DNA of 9,375 nucleotides. Origin: IMCC26077 sp964490435 (lineage in GTDB: Bacteria; Actinomycetota; Actinomycetes; Nanopelagicales; Nanopelagicaceae). Under the pieces are notes generated by a model, which worked only from the letters and a program-made list of their open reading frames with translations, did no database searches and was not told the origin of the DNA. Below are positions 6,117 to 9,375 of this stretch, piece by piece. Location: NCBI GenBank assembly GCA_964490435.1, contig CAZBCF010000047.1:1-9375 (forward strand). The letters run 5' to 3'. The position numbers and the translations under genes are program-made. The first letter of the stretch is position 1, and each line of letters opens with the position of its first letter.

Positions 6117-6973
6117 CGCGTTCCGACCTCTCTGGTGCGACGCGTAAAGCCCTCAGAGATAAAAGCAACCGCAATTCCGGCCCAACAGAGTGCGAGCCCA
6201 GGAAAAATCGTTGGCCACCAAATCCCGACGGTGAAAAGATCTCGACCGTCTCTAATCATGCCACCCCACTCAGCCTGCGGCGGCTTAATTCCTAGACCGA
6301 GGAAAGAGAGTGCTGCCACAGCAATGATCACAATTATGAAATCGCTCAGGGCGTATGCACGCGTTTCTGACGAAACATTTGGAATTATGTGCTTGAAAAG
6401 TATGCGAGTCTTGGAATACCCAAGCGTCCGGGCGGCTTCAACATAACCTTGCTGATTTACAACAACGGCTCGGGTTCTTGCGATTCGCGCATATCGCGCC
6501 CAGTTGACCAAAGAGATTGCAATGACGATGCTTCCGATGCCAGGGCCGATAAAGGCAATCAATGCAATAACGAAAATCAAAAATGGAAATGCATTGATGC
6601 CGTCAATGATCGAACCAACAATAGAATTAACTCGTTTGCTTTTCGATATTCCGAGTAGAGTGCCGATGATTGTTCCAACAACAAGTGGAATGGTGACCCC
6701 GAAAACAGCCGCACCTAGATCGATGAAGACTGCATCAAAGACACGAACAAAAACGTCACGCCCAAGTACATCCGTACCAAACAAGTTTTGCCGACTCGGT
6801 GGCGCTAGAGGCATCGAGACAAGTTCGTCAGGCTGATATTTACTTATTCGAGGAATTACTGCTCCAGCAACAAGCAGCAGGCCTAGCATGATAAAACCAG
6901 TGTAAATCCCGAACGTTCCCTCTTTTATAAACTTCTTACTAGTCGGATTATCCTGTACTTCTGATTTGCTCAT
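6113..6973 (-). CDS. ABC transporter permease, DppC/OppC-like
   Basis: The gene encodes 286 residues of an inner-membrane subunit. A hydrophobic segment at about 22-42 is followed by the DppC-family signature GTDVLGRD (66-73), then membrane segments near 84-108, 116-142, 144-158, 211-229 and 253-274. The cytoplasmic coupling loop carries the EAA motif starting at E179 (EAARTLGYS) and ending at KHIIPN (194-199), which contacts the ATPases. It ends in a basic tail. It overlaps the upstream permease by four bases (ATGA at 6973-6970) and the downstream ATPase likewise. It pairs with the DppB-like subunit to form the translocation path. Confidence 0.95.
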   Translation of the reverse strand: MSKSEVQDNPTSKKFIKEGTFGIYTGFIMLGLLLVAGAVIPRISKYQPDELVSMPLAPPSRQNLFGTDVLGRDVFVRVFDAVFIDLGAAVFGVTIPLVVGTIIGTLLGISKSKRVNSIVGSIIDGINAFPFLIFVIALIAFIGPGIGSIVIAISLVNWARYARIARTRAVVVNQQGYVEAARTLGYSKTRILFKHIIPNVSSETRAYALSDFIIVIIAVAALSFLGLGIKPPQAEWGGMIRDGRDLFTVGIWWPTIFPGLALCWAGIAVAFISEGFTRRTREVGTR

Positions 6974-7980
6974 GAAAGAGTCACTCTCCGATCGAGGAGG
7001 TAGCCCATCAAATCGCCGATAAAGCTAAAGAAAACAACGATCAAACCGAATATCATGACGATTCCTTGGACTACAGGGTAGTCACGGGCATCGACCGCCG
7101 TAATCAATTCTCGACCGATACCTGGTAGCGAGAAGATGGTTTCCATAATTACCGTGCCACCTATCATGACGCCAACCATGTAACTAAGTAGCACTACAGT
7201 TGGAGCGAGTGATGGTCGAAGCAAATACGACCAGTAGAAGCGAATCTTCTTGACTCCTCGGATCACGCCAGTCTCCACGAATTCCTCGTCTAAGGTGTCG
7301 ACAAGTGAAGAATGCAGAACTCTCGCGAGGATTGGCACGAGGGAGCCACAGTTAACTAACGCAGGTAGCCAGAGGTATCGGAGGTTGCCTGGGAAGGCAC
7401 CTTCGTAACCCGCGGCAGGAGCCCATGTGAAATATATGCCAAAAATCAGAAGCCCAATAAGTGCCAGGAAGAACCCTGGGATGGCGAGAGATATCGAAGT
7501 GGTGGCTCGAAAGAGGTAATTGATGGCATCTTTCTTGCTTACCGCAACAAGAAGTGCGATAGGTAGCGCCAGGACAATTGCAAATGCAATAGATAGTGCA
7601 ATCAACATCAAGGTAACAGGTAAATGAGTTGTCACTATGTCTGTAACAGTTCTGCCATTAAAAAAGGAGTACCCGAGGTCTCCTCGGAAAATTCCCGTGA
7701 AATATTTCCAAAATTGCTGAAGATAGGAATCATTAAGCCCAAATTGATTGCGCAGAGATTCAACAACTTCATCGGTGGCTTCAGTACCAAGCGCAATTCG
7801 TACGGGGTCACCAGGACTTAAACGAATGAGTGAAAACGCAATGACCATCACCCAGAACGAAACAGAGAGCGACCGGGCTATCCGGCCTAGAAAAGTTTTT
7901 CTAAGTGCAGCTCGATTTTTGTCTTTAGCAGTTTCTGCGATGGGATTTTTCGATGTTGCGGCCTCAGTGGCTTTAGACAT
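6970..7980 (-). CDS. ABC transporter permease, DppB/OppB-like
   Basis: The gene encodes 336 residues. A charged, Lys/Ala-rich N-terminal tail of about 30 residues precedes the first membrane segment (about 38-54), which ends in LIRLSPGDP (51-59), the family hallmark. Further membrane segments lie near 122-148, 163-184, 202-224, 260-282 and 303-324. The EAA-type coupling loop is at about 233-258 (FVETGVIRG to LLRPS); the usual ARAKG core is replaced by TGVIRG. FSLPGIG (283-289) is also typical of DppB proteins. The ATG at 7980 has a consensus AGGAGG seven bases upstream. It is the first permease gene after the binding protein, separated by 120 bases that hold a hairpin. Confidence 0.95.
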   Translation of the reverse strand: MSKATEAATSKNPIAETAKDKNRAALRKTFLGRIARSLSVSFWVMVIAFSLIRLSPGDPVRIALGTEATDEVVESLRNQFGLNDSYLQQFWKYFTGIFRGDLGYSFFNGRTVTDIVTTHLPVTLMLIALSIAFAIVLALPIALLVAVSKKDAINYLFRATTSISLAIPGFFLALIGLLIFGIYFTWAPAAGYEGAFPGNLRYLWLPALVNCGSLVPILARVLHSSLVDTLDEEFVETGVIRGVKKIRFYWSYLLRPSLAPTVVLLSYMVGVMIGGTVIMETIFSLPGIGRELITAVDARDYPVVQGIVMIFGLIVVFFSFIGDLMGYLLDRRVTLS

Positions 7981-7987
7981 TCTTTCG

Positions 7988-7993
7988 CCTCCT
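7988..7993 (-). promoter_or_regulatory. Consensus ribosome binding site of the DppB-like gene
   Basis: The minus strand reads AGGAGG here, seven bases before the ATG at 7980. It is the strongest Shine-Dalgarno site in the window. It indicates independent, efficient initiation on the permease message even though the binding-protein gene lies upstream in the same direction. Confidence 0.8.
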
Positions 7994-8024
7994 CTTCATT
8001 CTCGGGAGTCAGATTGATTTCAGT

Positions 8025-8062
8025 GAAACAAGGTGAGGTCTTTTGGACACTCACCTTGTTTC
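8025..8062 (-). terminator. Intercistronic hairpin between binding-protein and permease genes
   Basis: A perfect 13-base inverted repeat (8025-8037 with 8050-8062, core CAAGGTGAG/CTCACCTTG) encloses 12 bases, which can extend the stem by three pairs past one bulged base to leave a 5-base loop. In the direction of the operon it is not followed by a T-tract. It is therefore better read as a partial terminator or an mRNA-end stabiliser, as known between binding-protein and permease genes in other ABC operons. On the plus strand it is followed by TTGTTTT, but no plus-strand gene lies upstream. Confidence 0.6.
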
Positions 8063-8064
8063 TT

Positions 8065-8092
8065 GTTTTACGACTCTAACTTATTTTGTAAA
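8065..8092 (-). promoter_or_regulatory. Candidate secondary promoter for the permease-ATPase-hydrolase genes
   Basis: On the minus strand TTTACA (8092-8087) is followed after 16 bases by TAAAAC (8070-8065), acceptable matches to -35 and -10 boxes. The region is AT-rich, so chance matches are likely. If real, the transcript would begin inside or just before the hairpin. Confidence 0.2.
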
Positions 8093-8100
8093 AACCTAAA

Positions 8101-9375
8101 TTAAGAAAGAGGTGGATTTTGCTTCACGAAGTACTGGTCATTGCCCTTGATGTTCGAGAAGACATTTGCAGGAAGTCGGCTTGCACCAAATACTGCTCGC
8201 TGTCCAACAGGAATATGGGCAGATTCTTCCCAGAGTTTCTTTTCGATTTTTGCAATGACTTCGGCTTGTTCGGCGTCAGTAGCAGCAGTGTCAACTGCAG
8301 CAACTAAAGCATTATCAAAGCCCGCTCCTGCCCAGTCCTGCCAGGCACCGTTTTGCGCATAGTAAATGCCGTAAATTGGACCAGGCGTTGCGGCTGTTGC
8401 ACCCGAGAATCGAACCTCGTATGAACCTGCGTTCTGGTTCGCTTGTCCTACTGCATCTGGTTGTGGATCCGTAGTCACGACCATCTTTGACCCTAGTTTG
8501 CGCCAATCAGCGGCAATGATGCTGATTGCATCGCCCCAGCCTGGACGGTTGTGAACGCTTATCGTGATGGGGAAGCCATCAGGATACCCAGCTTCTGCCA
8601 GAAGTTTTTTCGCACCAGCAAGGTTTTGCTTTGTGCGATCTGGGTTTTGGCACTTGTACGCAGGATGTCCTGGCCAAATGATGGCGCAACTTGGCTTCAC
8701 ATCACCGAAAAATGCGATTTCGGCTACCGCTTTGCGGTTGACTGCCATTCCTAGCGCCTGACGAACCTTTGGGTTGTGCCACGGCTGTTCTTTGACTGGT
8801 AAGCACTTTGATTCAGCTATACGAGTCTTGCAGTCGGCCATACTTCGAAGATTGAAGTCAAGCGTGAAAGTTCCTTGTAGTTGAGTTGGCTGCCAGCGGA
8901 AGACCTTCTTGTCACCGAGTTGGCCACGAGCAATCGCCGCTGGAAGGTCAAAGGCGTAATCGATAGTCCCTTGACGTAGCGCAATCACGCGAGTGACAGG
9001 ATCTGGGATCGCTACGTAGGTAATTTCCTTGACTGCCGGCTTAGCCCAGTAGTTTGGATTCACATCGATGACCATCTTGTCATCGCCTAGTTTCCAATCT
9101 TTGATTTTGTATGGACCCGCGCTGAGCGGTGCTTCCCAATACTTGGGGTCAGTGATCTTATCGCGCGGATTCATGAAGAAATAGATCGTCGCAAAAGCTG
9201 AAGGAAGGTCTTTGAAGGGACCTTTTGTTTTAATAACGATTGTCTTTGAGTCTGGAGCGGTGATGGTGTCGACCAAGGCGAGCGGGGTCACTGGATTCTT
9301 CTTTAAATAATCCCACATGGCCACTGCATCTTGAGCCTCTACTGGAGTTTTTCCATCTGAATACTTCAAATCTTT
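8101..9375 (-). CDS. ABC transporter substrate-binding protein, family 5 (DppA/OppA type), C-terminal part
   Basis: The reading frame is open to the right edge, giving 424 residues; the signal peptide and about the first 100 residues lie outside the window. KYSDGKTPVEAQDAV near the start is the family 5 segment usually written FSDGTPLTAEDV. Other typical pieces are SAGPYKI, RQGTIDYAF, NPKVRQALGMAVNRKAV and AKKLLAEAGYPDGFPI. The protein would be exported, probably as a lipoprotein, and would deliver ligand to the permeases encoded downstream in the same direction. An insertion before the VRQAL segment carries two cysteines (C180 and C189, counted from the leucine codon at 9369 as residue 1), with two more at C228 and C240. 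These are the only cysteines in the fragment and could form disulfides outside the cell. Ligand identity cannot be read; family members bind peptides, oligosaccharides, opines, nickel or other small molecules. Confidence 0.93.
   Translation of the reverse strand, partial: KDLKYSDGKTPVEAQDAVAMWDYLKKNPVTPLALVDTITAPDSKTIVIKTKGPFKDLPSAFATIYFFMNPRDKITDPKYWEAPLSAGPYKIKDWKLGDDKMVIDVNPNYWAKPAVKEITYVAIPDPVTRVIALRQGTIDYAFDLPAAIARGQLGDKKVFRWQPTQLQGTFTLDFNLRSMADCKTRIAESKCLPVKEQPWHNPKVRQALGMAVNRKAVAEIAFFGDVKPSCAIIWPGHPAYKCQNPDRTKQNLAGAKKLLAEAGYPDGFPITISVHNRPGWGDAISIIAADWRKLGSKMVVTTDPQPDAVGQANQNAGSYEVRFSGATAATPGPIYGIYYAQNGAWQDWAGAGFDNALVAAVDTAATDAEQAEVIAKIEKKLWEESAHIPVGQRAVFGASRLPANVFSNIKGNDQYFVKQNPPLS

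Noticed and set aside
8025..8062. The intercistronic hairpin as a classical rho-independent terminator of the binding-protein gene
   Set aside because: The bases following it in the transcription direction are not T-rich, so full intrinsic termination is doubtful; a partial terminator or stabilising structure is preferred.
1..9375. CRISPR arrays, tRNA or rRNA genes, insertion sequences, phage genes or toxin-antitoxin pairs
   Set aside because: No repeated spacer-like units, cloverleaf-like segments, transposase or phage-like proteins, or terminal inverted repeats with target duplications were seen on either strand.

Overview
The window looks like one catabolic or uptake locus from a bacterial chromosome. 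Base composition is balanced (GC about half, judged by eye). Genes are tightly packed, use ATG and GTG starts, and mostly carry recognisable Shine-Dalgarno sites. Protein style and codon use suggest an actinobacterium, perhaps a freshwater or marine lineage, but this is an impression and not a demonstrated placement. A run of exactly 100 N inside one gene shows the source is a scaffolded draft or metagenome assembly.

Layout from left to right. A minus-strand gene appears to begin at position 10 and leaves the window after three codons. After about 280 bases of intergenic DNA comes a plus-strand enolase-superfamily (mandelate racemase/muconate lactonizing type) enzyme (292-1419). It converges on a minus-strand NAD-type short-chain dehydrogenase (SDR; 1437-2189). 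A 122-base divergent control region separates that SDR from a second, plus-strand SDR (2312-3082). The second SDR converges, with only 4 bases between stop codons, on the last gene of a long minus-strand operon. In transcription order that operon is: family 5 substrate-binding protein (cut by the right edge, 8101-9375), an intercistronic hairpin, DppB-like permease, DppC-like permease, DppD-like ATPase, DppF-like ATPase, and a neutral-ceramidase-like hydrolase (3087-4316, interrupted by the N gap). The permease and ATPase genes overlap by 4, 4 and 1 bases, so they are almost certainly co-translated.

How the genes may work together (inference): the binding protein captures a peptide-sized or glycoside-sized ligand. 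The DppBCDF-type importer brings it in, and the hydrolase, which has no signal peptide, cleaves it in the cytoplasm. The two dehydrogenases and the enolase-family enzyme would then oxidise and dehydrate a polyol, sugar acid or hydroxy acid released from it. The ligand cannot be read from sequence.

I see no phage, transposon, CRISPR, toxin-antitoxin or RNA gene here. The points most worth a second look are the ceramidase-like hydrolase co-operonic with an oligopeptide-type importer, the Lys-x-Pro variant of the usual Lys-x-Lys motif in the enolase-family enzyme, and the hairpin between binding protein and permease.
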